From Pseudidiomarina gelatinasegens (GTDB taxonomy: Bacteria > Pseudomonadota > Gammaproteobacteria > Enterobacterales > Alteromonadaceae), in the NCBI RefSeq assembly GCF_004025325.1, contig NZ_RSFE01000002.1:124001-188000 (forward strand): 64,000 bases of DNA. The letters are read 5' to 3'. The position numbers and the translations under genes were made by a program. Of this stretch, positions 56,058 through 64,000 are shown piece after piece. Each line of letters opens with the position of its first letter. Positions within the stretch are counted from its first letter, which is position 1. The notes under the pieces are model-generated. The model searched no databases and was not told the DNA's origin. It saw nothing but the letters and a program-made list of their open reading frames with translations.

Positions 56058-56678
56058 ATGAGCAAAAACATTAAACACGATTTCGTTGAAAAGCGCGTTG
56101 GTTGGTTAGCAGTATTAATGACTATTGCTATTTCAATCGGCGGCTTGGTCGAAATCACGCCACTATTATTCCAAAAGCAAACCAACGAACCAGTAATTGG
56201 CCTAAAGCCTTATACTGCGTTGGAAATGGAAGGTCGTGACGTTTATATCCGTGAAGGATGTAACAACTGTCACAGCCAAATGATTCGACCATTCCGTTCA
56301 GAAACAGAACGTTATGGCCATTATTCACTTGCTGGTGAGCATGTCTGGGAACGTCCACATTTGTGGGGTTCAAAGCGGACAGGCCCTGATCTAGCGCGTG
56401 TTGGTGGTCGTTATAGTGATGAATGGCACTACGTTCACTTGATGAATCCACGAGATGTGGTTCCTGAGTCGAATATGCCAGGCTTCCCATGGCTTGCTGA
56501 GAATACGCTTGATGGCGAATTAACAGCGAAGAAACTTGAAGTATTCCGTAAATTTGGAGCGCCTTATACCGACGAAGAAATTGCCGGTGCTAAGGCAGCA
56601 GTGCAAGGTAAAACAGAAATGGAAGCCTTGATTGCTTATCTGCAAGTTCTCGGAACTGGCTTGACGCAGGCTAAGTAA
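56058..56678 (+). CDS. ccoO: cbb3-type cytochrome c oxidase subunit II
   Basis: A 206-residue membrane-anchored mono-haem cytochrome c that passes electrons within the cbb3 oxidase. It has one N-terminal transmembrane helix (about 14-35) and a single haem c motif CNNCH at residues 68-72 ([15 protein letters not shown]), with the axial methionine probably in SNMPGFPW. The length and motif match CcoO. It starts 12 bp after ccoN and ends 1 bp before ccoQ. Confidence 0.97.
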   Translation: MSKNIKHDFVEKRVGWLAVLMTIAISIGGLVEITPLLFQKQTNEPVIGLKPYTALEMEGRDVYIREGCNNCHSQMIRPFRSETERYGHYSLAGEHVWERPHLWGSKRTGPDLARVGGRYSDEWHYVHLMNPRDVVPESNMPGFPWLAENTLDGELTAKKLEVFRKFGAPYTDEEIAGAKAAVQGKTEMEALIAYLQVLGTGLTQAK

Positions 56679-56679
56679 G

Positions 56680-56871
56680 ATGGATTACATCACTTGGCGT
56701 AGTTTTTACACCGTTTTAGTTTTCGTATTGTTCATTGGTGTAGTTTGGTGGGCGTTCAGTAAAGGTCAAAAGAAACGTTTTGACGAGGCGGCCAACTCTA
56801 TATTCGACGAAGATAAAAAATCGTCTGTAACCAAGGACACTACTAAACAGGAGTCGAAGAATAATGAGTAG
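56680..56871 (+). CDS. ccoQ: cbb3-type cytochrome c oxidase subunit CcoQ
   Basis: A 63-residue protein with one N-terminal transmembrane helix (about 8-28; TVLVFVLFIGVVWWAFS) and a short polar, Lys-rich tail. CcoQ stabilises the oxidase complex. The small size, hydrophobic profile and location between ccoO and ccoP establish the identity. Its last 8 bp overlap the ccoP start. Confidence 0.93.
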   Translation: MDYITWRSFYTVLVFVLFIGVVWWAFSKGQKKRFDEAANSIFDEDKKSSVTKDTTKQESKNNE

Positions 56872-57811
56872 CTTCTGGAGTGCATGGATAATTGTGCTAA
56901 CTTTGGCCTTCTTGGTCGGTATTATCTGGCTTCTACGCTGGAATATGACCAATTATACCGGTATCAAAGAAGGCGAGTTAATGGACCACGAGTTTGATGG
57001 TATCGTGGAAATCAACAACCCGATGCCACGTTGGTGGACAATATTGTTCTGGATCACCATTGTGTGGGGCTTTCTCTATCTGGCGTTATATCCGGGCTTG
57101 GGTAACTTTGCCGGTCTGCTTGGCTGGAGCAGCTCAAACCAAGACGTGCGTTCATTGGAAGAGTCAAAGCAAGCAACCGAAGCAGCGCGTGAAGCTGGTT
57201 TGATTGTTGAGTATGACCGCCAAATCGATCAAGCCGAAGAAAAGTTTGGCCCTGTTTTTGCGGCTCTTTCTGAGCGTTCCATTGAAGAGCTCTCGCAGGA
57301 CCCAGAAGCGGTTAAAATTGGTCAACGTCTGTTTATCCAAAACTGTGCGCAGTGTCATGGTTCAAATGCTATGGGCGGTAAAGGCTTCCCTAACCTGACT
57401 GACGACGATTGGCTCTACGGTGGCACCCCTGCTGCTATCAAACAGTCGTTAATTGCCGGTCGTAACGGTATGATGCCAGCACAGAGCCAGTTCAATGAGC
57501 AACAGATCACCGAACTCGCTACCTATGTTATTAGTCTAAGTGGTCGTAAAGTTGACCCTGAACTTGCCAAAGCAGGTGAGGCTAATTTTGCGGTTTGTGC
57601 GGCATGTCATGGCCAGGACGCTAAAGGGAATCAAGCGCTTGGCGCACCAAACCTAACCGACAACATTTGGTTATATGGTGGTTCGCAAGATGCGATTGAA
57701 GAGACTTTACGCAATGGTCGAAATGGCGTGATGCCAGCTTGGAAAGATATCCTCGGTGAGGATAAAATCCATGTTATAAGTTCGTACGTATACGGGCTGT
57801 CGCAGGACTAA
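56864..57811 (+). CDS. ccoP: cbb3-type cytochrome c oxidase subunit III (di-haem)
   Basis: A 315-residue membrane-anchored di-haem cytochrome c, the electron entry subunit of cbb3 oxidase. It has two N-terminal transmembrane helices (about 5-25 and 58-78) and two haem c motifs, C161-x2-C164-H165 (CAQCHG) and C245-x2-C248-H249 (CAACHG), each with MMPAQ or VMPAW methionine ligands downstream. Length equals the family norm. A strong terminator follows. The ccoG gene, sometimes found next, is not in this window. Confidence 0.97.
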   Translation: MSSFWSAWIIVLTLAFLVGIIWLLRWNMTNYTGIKEGELMDHEFDGIVEINNPMPRWWTILFWITIVWGFLYLALYPGLGNFAGLLGWSSSNQDVRSLEESKQATEAAREAGLIVEYDRQIDQAEEKFGPVFAALSERSIEELSQDPEAVKIGQRLFIQNCAQCHGSNAMGGKGFPNLTDDDWLYGGTPAAIKQSLIAGRNGMMPAQSQFNEQQITELATYVISLSGRKVDPELAKAGEANFAVCAACHGQDAKGNQALGAPNLTDNIWLYGGSQDAIEETLRNGRNGVMPAWKDILGEDKIHVISSYVYGLSQD

Positions 57812-57815
57812 ACGA

Positions 57816-57844
57816 AAGACCCCGCTGCTGCGGGGTTTTTTCTT
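57816..57844 (+). terminator. Rho-independent terminator after ccoP
   Basis: CCCCGC (57820-57825) pairs with GCGGGG (57830-57835) around a 4-nt loop, with a T run downstream. The fixH-ccoI-ccoS part likely has some read-through or its own promoter. Confidence 0.88.
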
Positions 57845-57875
57845 TTAAATAGAATTAATTTGAGGTCGATGTCGC

Positions 57876-58373
57876 ATGGTAAAGCCTTGGTATAAGCAGT
57901 TTTGGCCGTGGTTCCTAATGCTCATTCCGTTTTCAGTTGTGATTGCTATGGTTATCACGTTAACTGTTGCCAGTAGTTATGGTGATAACCCAATGGTTGT
58001 CGATAACTATTACAAAAAAGGCCGCGGTATAAATATTGAAGTTGAAAAAGTACAAGCAGCCCAAGCGCTCAATATTGAGTTTGCCTTTAATCAAAATGAT
58101 AAACAATTCACATTGGCATACACGAGCGGTGCGCCCAGCCAATTGACTGCATTGAAAGTAAATTTCTACCACAGCACCTTGGCCGAAAAAGATTTCTCGG
58201 TAACCTTAACCGCAGATGGCCAGGGGCTATACCGTGGTGAGATGCTCAACAATCAAGAAGGTAAATGGACCATTACCATTACCCCGTTCGACAATAGTTG
58301 GCGTGTTTCGCAGCAAGTGAATTTACCCGCCTACCGAGAGCTTGCAATTAAACCGTTAACCTACGGCGTTTAA
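57876..58373 (+). CDS. fixH: FixH/CcoH-like cbb3 oxidase assembly protein
   Basis: A 165-residue membrane protein with one N-terminal transmembrane helix (about 9-32; WPWFLMLIPFSVVIAMVITLTV) and a periplasmic beta-rich domain (about 50-155). The conserved DNYYKKGRGIN after the helix is typical of FixH. FixH/CcoH proteins aid insertion or stability of the cbb3 oxidase. It starts 64 bp after the ccoP stop and precedes the copper ATPase by 3 bp, the standard gene order. Confidence 0.9.
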   Translation: MVKPWYKQFWPWFLMLIPFSVVIAMVITLTVASSYGDNPMVVDNYYKKGRGINIEVEKVQAAQALNIEFAFNQNDKQFTLAYTSGAPSQLTALKVNFYHSTLAEKDFSVTLTADGQGLYRGEMLNNQEGKWTITITPFDNSWRVSQQVNLPAYRELAIKPLTYGV

Positions 58374-58376
58374 TGC

Positions 58377-60815
58377 ATGAGTGCATCGTTACCACAGCCA
58401 CCAGAAGGCCAATGCTTCCATTGTTTGCAGCCACTGCCGAGTGACGGTGGCTACAGCGTGACGATTGATGATCATGACTATTCCGTTTGCTGCTACGGCT
58501 GTCAGGCTGTAGCAGAAACTATTGCGCAACAAAATTTACTGCACTTTTATCAATATCGAGATACCAGCAACCCGCTTCAGGTGCCTTTAGTTCCAGAAGA
58601 GTTGCAACAGCTTAAAGCTTACGACGACAACGAATTGCAAAAGCAATTTACACGCGAAACCGACGGAATACGGACCATTAGCTTGTCCCTTGAAGGCATG
58701 ACTTGCTCTGCCTGTGCGTGGTTAATCGAACAACACGTGAAGCGCCTGAAAGGTGTTCAGCGCGTTCAGGTGAACGCCACCACCGAGCGTGTGCAAATTG
58801 CCTGGCGCAATGAGCAGCTCCAACTCAGCCAAATTCTGCAAGCAATTGCTGAACTTGGTTATCGCGCTTTACCATTTCAGTCAGCAACGCAAGAGCAAGC
58901 ATTCAAGAAACGCCGGCGCTACTTTGTAACGCGCCTCGGCGTCGCTGGCATCGCCACCATGCAAGTAATGATGCTAGCAATCGGCCTCTACTTTGGGGTT
59001 GTCAGTGATCTTGACCCACAGCTGCGTCAGTTTATGTGGTGGGTAAGCCTATTTATGGCAACACCGGTATTACTTTATAGCGCCCAACCCTTCTATATTG
59101 GCGCTATTCGCAGCATTCAAGCCGGGCAACCCAATATGGATGTCCCGGTCACAGTTGCCCTGCTGTCAGCATACGGTGCAAGCGCCTACGCAACCTTCAT
59201 AAACGAAGGTGAAGTGTATTTTGAATCGGTGGCGATGTTTACCTTTTTTTTGTTGGTTGGCCGCTACTTTGAATTGTTAGCGCGCCAGAAAGCAATCAGC
59301 GCTTCAGCCAATTTGGTTAAGCTGCTTCCAGCCATCGCGCAACGCGAAGATAGCTCAGCTCGACTAACCTCTGTGCCAGTCAGTCAACTGCAAATTGGCG
59401 ACATCATTCAAGTACTTCCCGGTGCCACCATCCCAGCTGATGGCGAGCTACTGACACAGCAAGCAGGCGTAAATGAAAGTTTGTTAACAGGCGAAAGCCG
59501 ATTGATCACGAAGCGTGAAAGCGACCCTGTACTTGCCGGAAGTATTAACAAAACGCAGCCGATTCGCATTAAAGTTACAGCAACCCAGCAACAGACGGTA
59601 TTGGCGAGTATTATTGAGCTACAAGACTTAGCCTTGTCACGCAAGCCGAAACTAGCGCGTGTGGCCGAGCGCATGGCCAGTAAATTCGTCGTGCGCATAT
59701 TAATGCTGGCCGCAGCAACCTTCCTAATCTGGACCGTAATCGACCCTGCGCAAGCGTTTTGGGTTACTTTATCGGTGCTTGTTGCCACCTGTCCATGCGC
59801 GCTCGCTTTAGCTGCCCCTACTGCAGTAACAGGCGCCATTCATAAGTTGAATAAATCCGGAATATTGCTGCGAAACGCAGATGTGTTACAAGTGTTACCT
59901 GACGTTAAAACCATCTTTGTCGATAAAACCGGCACCTTAACCACCGGTGAGTTTTCACTGCAAGCCACCCACTTTCATAGCTCAGAGCACCAACCTGAAG
60001 CGATTAAAGCCTTAGTTCAATCGTTAGAGCTTACCTCTGAGCATCCGCTAGCAGCACCGCTGCAGCAACTAACCGATCAACAGGCAAAAGTTTCTGCTGT
60101 GCACCATGAATCAGGGCTTGGTATCGAAGCTACTTGGCATCCACATTCGGCAGCGACAAACACCACGACACCAATTCGAGTCGGCAGTCTCAGATATATT
60201 CAGCACTGGCACCCTACTTTCACGCCAGCGTTGGATTTGGCGCAAGTGTTTGTTGCCACGCCAACGGCTGTGTTGGCTGAATTTTATGTTGGTGACAAAT
60301 TACGCGACGACACCAAAACCGCAGTGCAAGCACTGCAACAGGCTGATATTCGTGTCGTTATGCTCACCGGAGATCGCGCCAACCTTGCAGCACAAGTCGC
60401 TGAGCAACTTGGTATTCAACACGTATTTGCAGACTGCCTGCCAGCAGATAAACTTGCGCATTTAACCAAAGCTCAGCAGGACGGCCCCGTGGCCATGATC
60501 GGAGATGGTTTAAATGACGGTCCGGTGCTCGCTCAAGCCGATGTTTCAATTACCTTCGGTCATGCTGCTGACCTAGCGCGTACCGCATCTGATGTGGTGC
60601 TGCTACGAAATCAATTTAGCGCGTTGCTGGAATTTCGCACTATCACTCAAAAAGCCCGTGCAATACTGCGACAAAATATCCTATGGGCTTTAATATACAA
60701 TGTTGGTATTCTGCCTGTTGCGATGGCAGGTTTCGTGACACCTTATATTGCAGCCATCGGTATGTCAGCGAGCTCACTCATCGTATTGCTCAATTCACTT
60801 AGGTTATATCGCTAA
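58377..60815 (+). CDS. ccoI: Copper-translocating P1B-type ATPase (CcoI/FixI)
   Basis: An inner-membrane P-type ATPase that supplies copper to the cbb3 oxidase. The 812-residue product has an N-terminal Cys-rich segment (CFHC at 13-16, CCYGC about 38-42), an HMA metal-binding domain with C110 and C113 (MTCSACAW), eight helices, the copper-site CPC at C472/C474 (CPCALALA), phosphorylation D516 in DKTGT, and the hinge GDGLNDGP. The N-terminal Cys-rich part is typical of FixI/CcoI rather than of CopA. The start ATG follows fixH by 3 bp and the stop overlaps ccoS by one base. Confidence 0.95.
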   Translation: MSASLPQPPEGQCFHCLQPLPSDGGYSVTIDDHDYSVCCYGCQAVAETIAQQNLLHFYQYRDTSNPLQVPLVPEELQQLKAYDDNELQKQFTRETDGIRTISLSLEGMTCSACAWLIEQHVKRLKGVQRVQVNATTERVQIAWRNEQLQLSQILQAIAELGYRALPFQSATQEQAFKKRRRYFVTRLGVAGIATMQVMMLAIGLYFGVVSDLDPQLRQFMWWVSLFMATPVLLYSAQPFYIGAIRSIQAGQPNMDVPVTVALLSAYGASAYATFINEGEVYFESVAMFTFFLLVGRYFELLARQKAISASANLVKLLPAIAQREDSSARLTSVPVSQLQIGDIIQVLPGATIPADGELLTQQAGVNESLLTGESRLITKRESDPVLAGSINKTQPIRIKVTATQQQTVLASIIELQDLALSRKPKLARVAERMASKFVVRILMLAAATFLIWTVIDPAQAFWVTLSVLVATCPCALALAAPTAVTGAIHKLNKSGILLRNADVLQVLPDVKTIFVDKTGTLTTGEFSLQATHFHSSEHQPEAIKALVQSLELTSEHPLAAPLQQLTDQQAKVSAVHHESGLGIEATWHPHSAATNTTTPIRVGSLRYIQHWHPTFTPALDLAQVFVATPTAVLAEFYVGDKLRDDTKTAVQALQQADIRVVMLTGDRANLAAQVAEQLGIQHVFADCLPADKLAHLTKAQQDGPVAMIGDGLNDGPVLAQADVSITFGHAADLARTASDVVLLRNQFSALLEFRTITQKARAILRQNILWALIYNVGILPVAMAGFVTPYIAAIGMSASSLIVLLNSLRLYR

Positions 60816-60997
60816 TGGACAGTCTTTACGTTTTAATACCCATCGCAATTCTATTCGTGCTTATAGCTGTGGGCGTTTTCTTCTGGGCCGTTCGCAGTGA
60901 TCAGTTTGAAGATCTCGAACGCCAAGGCATGAATATATTGCTCGACGACCAGCCGCAGAAAAAGAAACCTGAGAACGCAGAAAAAGATGACCATTGA
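60815..60997 (+). CDS. ccoS: cbb3-type oxidase assembly protein CcoS
   Basis: A 60-residue protein with one N-terminal transmembrane helix (about 5-27) followed by FFWAVRSDQFEDLERQG, the CcoS signature. CcoS is needed for cofactor insertion into the oxidase. It overlaps ccoI by one base and the next gene by 11 bp, so all are translationally linked. Size and location confirm the assignment. Confidence 0.95.
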   Translation: MDSLYVLIPIAILFVLIAVGVFFWAVRSDQFEDLERQGMNILLDDQPQKKKPENAEKDDH

Positions 60998-61646
60998 TAT
61001 CTTTGCCGCGGTACTCATGGGGCTAGCCGGCGCGGGGCATTGCATCATGATGTGTGGCGGCATTGCGGGGGCTTTTGCCGGCCGCGTAAATACCTTTCAA
61101 CTGTTGACCTATAACATCGGTCGCATTGTGTCTTATAGCATTGCAGGGGCGCTTATTGGTGCCGCCGTTGGCAGCCTAGCTGGGTTTGCTGAGAACGGTT
61201 TAATTGGATTGCGAATTTTTGCTGCGTTCATACTTATTTTATTCGGTCTCTATTTGGGACAGTGGTGGTTCGGTTTGCGTTACCTCGAACGCTTAGGGCA
61301 ACCTCTTTGGCGGCAGCTGCAACCCCTTGCGTCACGCATGCGTGCGAATCATTCGTATCCAATGCTATTCAGTGCTGGAATGCTATGGGGTTGGTTACCC
61401 TGCGGCTTGGTATACAGCGCATTAAGCTGGGCCGCAGTTAGTGGCTCCGCCACGAATGGCGCGCTGTACATGGCCGCTTTCGGTGTCGGTACGCTGCCTG
61501 CAATGTTTGCTTTTGGTTGGTTAAGTCATACCTTACAGCAATTTCTTAAATCCAAAGGTTTTCGACAAATAATGGCTGCAATAATGATCGTTTACGGCTT
61601 GTGGACATTGATTATTGCGTTGCGTCAATTACACCTCATAAACTAA
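60987..61646 (+). CDS. TauE/SafE-family membrane protein linked to cbb3 oxidase
   Basis: A 219-residue protein with about six transmembrane helices. The GHCIMMCGG motif (residues about 17-25) in the first helices and a repeated WLPCGLVYSALS segment near 140 are typical of the TauE/SafE-like DsbD-type membrane proteins found after ccoS in many gammaproteobacteria. The two Cys and Met-rich motif suggest metal (copper) handling, but transport is unproven. It overlaps ccoS by 11 bp. In related genomes an fnr-type gene often follows; here the next gene is uspE after 67 bp. Confidence 0.88.
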   Translation: MTIDIFAAVLMGLAGAGHCIMMCGGIAGAFAGRVNTFQLLTYNIGRIVSYSIAGALIGAAVGSLAGFAENGLIGLRIFAAFILILFGLYLGQWWFGLRYLERLGQPLWRQLQPLASRMRANHSYPMLFSAGMLWGWLPCGLVYSALSWAAVSGSATNGALYMAAFGVGTLPAMFAFGWLSHTLQQFLKSKGFRQIMAAIMIVYGLWTLIIALRQLHLIN

Positions 61647-61713
61647 CTTGGCTGTTTAACCTTTTGTTAGCTAGACTCAAGTCATTGAGTGACAGTTATA
61701 ACAGAGGTGCACT

Positions 61714-62643
61714 ATGAGTTGCGTAAAGAAAATCCTAGCTGTGTTAGATGGCGATCGTCAGCAGCAAAAAGCACTGAATCGGGCCCTTCATTTAGCGCGT
61801 ATTAGCGGTGCCCATGTCACCTTTATGCTTTCTATTTATGACTTTTCGTATGAAATGACTACCATGTTAGCGGCCGACGAGCGCAATAGTATGCGTGACA
61901 GCCTCATCACCGATCGCAAAGTTTGGGTCAAAGATATTCTCGAAGACTACAACACGCGTGACATCGATTACGACGTTAATATCTTATGGCACAACCGCCC
62001 ATTTGAAGCCATCATCGAAACCGCCATGCAAGGCAACTACGACATTATCGTTAAGGCCACCCATGAACACGAAGGTCTCGCTGCCCTGCTGTTCACACCA
62101 ACTGATTGGCATTTGCTGCGCAAAGCACCGTGCAAGGTGTTGTTGGTGAAAGAGCATGAATGGCCCGAACACGGGAAGATACTTGCAGCAATTCATACCA
62201 CCGGCGAACATGAACACCATCGTTCCTTAAACCGCATCGTCACCGAGGCGGCGCTACAGTTCGCACAATGCTTGCACAGTGACGTGCACTTGGTGAATGC
62301 ATTTCCGGGCGCTCCCATTACAATCGCGGCTGAAATTCCCGAATTTGATACCACCAATTACCGCGAAACGATTCAAGAAAACCACAAAGTAGCCTTGGCT
62401 GAACATGCCATGCCTTTTCATATCTCACCTCAAAATCAGCATGTTAGAGAAGGTTTGCCTGAACAGGTTATTCCTGAATTAGCTGAAGAACTTGATGCTG
62501 AACTGGTTGTACTTGGAACCATCGGGCGTACAGGCTTTTCGGCTGCATTGCTGGGCAATACCGCTGAACACGTTATTGAGTCCATCAACTGTGATTTACT
62601 TGCAGTAAAACCGGAAGGATTTGTGTCGCCAATTAAGCTATAA
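61714..62643 (+). CDS. uspE: Universal stress protein UspE
   Basis: A 309-residue cytoplasmic protein made of two tandem Usp domains (about 5-150 and 155-305). Each starts with a hydrophobic strand ([19 protein letters not shown]) and the second ends with the nucleotide-binding type loop [23 protein letters not shown]. UspE acts in stress tolerance and cell adhesion in E. coli. Length matches E. coli UspE (316). It sits between the cbb3 assembly cluster and ttcA. Confidence 0.95.
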   Translation: MSCVKKILAVLDGDRQQQKALNRALHLARISGAHVTFMLSIYDFSYEMTTMLAADERNSMRDSLITDRKVWVKDILEDYNTRDIDYDVNILWHNRPFEAIIETAMQGNYDIIVKATHEHEGLAALLFTPTDWHLLRKAPCKVLLVKEHEWPEHGKILAAIHTTGEHEHHRSLNRIVTEAALQFAQCLHSDVHLVNAFPGAPITIAAEIPEFDTTNYRETIQENHKVALAEHAMPFHISPQNQHVREGLPEQVIPELAEELDAELVVLGTIGRTGFSAALLGNTAEHVIESINCDLLAVKPEGFVSPIKL

Positions 62644-62681
62644 TCGCTGCCGCTTTTTTATCGGTTTCAGTGAAGGTGCTT

Positions 62682-63620
62682 ATGCGCGCAGAAAATAATA
62701 CGGAACAAGCCAATCAGCAAGGCTTTAACAAGCTCAAAAAACGACTTCGCCGTTCAGTTGGGCAAGCCATTCAAGACTTCAATATGATTGAAGATGGCGA
62801 TCGCATCATGGTGTGTTTATCAGGCGGCAAAGACAGCTACACCCTGCTTGATATTCTACGTTTTATGCAACGCGTCGCGCCGATAAAGTTTGAGATTATC
62901 GCGGTGAATCTTGATCAAAAGCAGCCCGGTTTCCCTGAGCATATTCTCCCCGAATACCTGCACAAAGAAGGTGTTGATTTCCGTATTATTGAAGAAGACA
63001 CCTACAGCATCGTCAAAGAAAAGATACCGGAAGGCAAAACGACTTGTTCGCTTTGCTCACGCCTGCGTCGCGGCATTTTATACCGTGTTGCCAGCGAGTT
63101 AGGAGCCACTAAGATTGCCCTTGGCCACCACCGGGATGACATGCTTGAAACGCTTATGCTGAATATGTTTTACGGCGGTACGATTAAATCAATGCCACCA
63201 AAACTTGTGAGTGATAACGGCAAGCATGTGGTCATTCGCCCGTTAGCCTATGCGCGCGAAAAGGACATTACCAAATATTCAGACTATATGGATTTCCCGA
63301 TTATTCCTTGCAACTTGTGTGGTTCACAGGAGAACCTACAACGTAAAGTCATTAAAGACTTACTGAAGCAATGGGACCGTCAGTATCCCGGGCGTATTGA
63401 GAGTATGGCAAGCGCACTGCAGAATGTTGTGCCTTCGCATTTGGCGGATACCGCGTTATTTGAATTCAAATCAATTCAAGCAACGGGAGAAGAAAATAGT
63501 GATGGCGATACTGCGTTTGATCACAGCACGCCAACCACTTTTTTGAATTATCGCGATGAAGAAGACGGCCAGAGTCTTGCTGATGAGTCCGGCGTTATTC
63601 GGGTGCTGAATTTAAGTTAG
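62682..63620 (+). CDS. ttcA: tRNA 2-thiocytidine biosynthesis protein TtcA
   Basis: TtcA adds sulfur to C32 of tRNA, using ATP and an Fe-S cluster. The 312-residue product has the PP-loop SGGKDS (S47-S52), and the CxxC motifs C122-x2-C125 (CSLC) and C210-x2-C213 (CNLC) that bind the cluster. [20 protein letters not shown] is also characteristic. I chose ATG 62682 with AAGG 6-7 nt upstream, rather than the GTG four codons earlier. The 3' end overlaps the convergent bax-like gene by 26 bp. Confidence 0.96.
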   Translation: MRAENNTEQANQQGFNKLKKRLRRSVGQAIQDFNMIEDGDRIMVCLSGGKDSYTLLDILRFMQRVAPIKFEIIAVNLDQKQPGFPEHILPEYLHKEGVDFRIIEEDTYSIVKEKIPEGKTTCSLCSRLRRGILYRVASELGATKIALGHHRDDMLETLMLNMFYGGTIKSMPPKLVSDNGKHVVIRPLAYAREKDITKYSDYMDFPIIPCNLCGSQENLQRKVIKDLLKQWDRQYPGRIESMASALQNVVPSHLADTALFEFKSIQATGEENSDGDTAFDHSTPTTFLNYRDEEDGQSLADESGVIRVLNLS

Positions 63621-64000
63621 GCTCAAGCACATCAACAATAATCGGACGATTAACACGTATCATGGAATTTAATTCATGAATGTAGTCTTCGCCGCGCTCT
63701 GAATAACTCAACAGTCCTGGCGTGAGATCTAAGGCTCTCACGTCAGCACCCGCGCTACGGCGTTCCGCCCGCAAACGACGCAAGTCGAAGTAAGCAGGAT
63801 GCGTATTGATATTGCGCAAGTAGCTGCGAACTGAGGCATTGACCGAATCGAACTTGCGAACTTCATGGTTCATGCCATCAACGCGCGAGTCTGGTACTAA
63901 TCCACAGCCTGGAGAAAAACACCACTGACCGAAGAAGTTCAGGGCGTCTAAGGCGAAGCGTGACGTGCCCCACCCAGACTCGTTGGCAGCTTGCACCAAA
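63595..64000 (-). CDS. bax: Bax-like glucosaminidase-domain protein (5' end beyond window)
   Basis: The minus-strand frame is open to the right edge, so only the C-terminal part is present (about 134 residues). [53 protein letters not shown] and [16 protein letters not shown] are characteristic of Bax, the FlgJ-type endo-beta-N-acetylglucosaminidase family. Members act on peptidoglycan or related glycans. The upstream catalytic part is not seen. Its 3' end overlaps ttcA by 26 bp in antisense orientation. Confidence 0.88.
   Translation of the reverse strand, partial: LVQAANESGWGTSRFALDALNFFGQWCFSPGCGLVPDSRVDGMNHEVRKFDSVNASVRSYLRNINTHPAYFDLRRLRAERRSAGADVRALDLTPGLLSYSERGEDYIHELNSMIRVNRPIIVDVLEPNLNSAPE

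Overview
The window reads as the chromosome of a marine gammaproteobacterium of the Alteromonadales, and I would guess the Idiomarina/Pseudidiomarina group. The basis is gene content and order: a pyrD-zapC-rlmKL-uup-DUF3466-rmf-fabA-Lon-like block, a very long NAD-glutamate dehydrogenase, Na+-coupled transporters (AGCS, NSS, NhaC), many peptidases, and a cbb3 oxidase locus joined to uspE and ttcA. Genus assignment is inference. I found no insertion sequence, phage gene, integron or CRISPR array; this is core genome with a few accessory genes.

Layout. 1-842: end of pgsA, then tRNA-Gly, tRNA-Cys and tRNA-Leu behind one strong promoter. 934-6849: a small exported protein, a CBS-domain protein, a membrane-anchored glutamate-synthase-like flavoprotein, a divergent LysR/LysE pair, a double-domain QueD-like protein and an M23 peptidase. 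6794-11536: an M61 peptidase facing a LytS/LytTR two-component pair and a lipoprotein. 11542-14567: pyruvate kinase and a long-form GAPDH, divergently arranged. 14629-21755: an M14 carboxypeptidase, an alanine/Na+ symporter, a run of small genes around msrC and proQ, and prc. 21845-27353: NSS transporter, NhaC antiporter and PepN. 27571-43039: gdhB-pyrD-zapC, a 5'-nucleotidase that runs into an initiator tRNA, rlmKL, glutaredoxin, uup, DUF3466, rmf and fabA. 43143-46910: Lon-like protease, TraB/GumN protein, and a two-gene unit of a membrane protein plus a membrane-anchored HTH protein. 47140-54358, minus strand: CFI-box protein, RND pump and adaptor, QmcA/NfeD pair, lipoprotein. 54582-63620: ccoNOQP, fixH, ccoI, ccoS, a TauE/SafE-family protein, uspE, ttcA. 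The right edge cuts a Bax-like glucosaminidase.

How the genes fit together. Peptide and amino-acid use is prominent (PepN, M14, M61, Prc, AGCS and NSS transporters, gdhB), which fits a proteolytic marine heterotroph. The cbb3 locus holds the oxidase and its copper-delivery and assembly genes, but the fnr/etrA gene often found between the TauE/SafE gene and uspE in related bacteria is not there. fabA has a very compact control region in which FadR-like and FabR-like sites sit on the -35 element and spacer of one promoter.

Most notable points: a tandem QueD-fold protein whose halves have complementary motif losses; a 5'-nucleotidase whose last codons and stop lie inside an antisense initiator tRNA gene; an exact 20-bp array of half-sites before gdhB; a possible FAIM1-like membrane protein paired with a membrane-tethered HTH protein; and three convergent gene pairs whose coding ends overlap.
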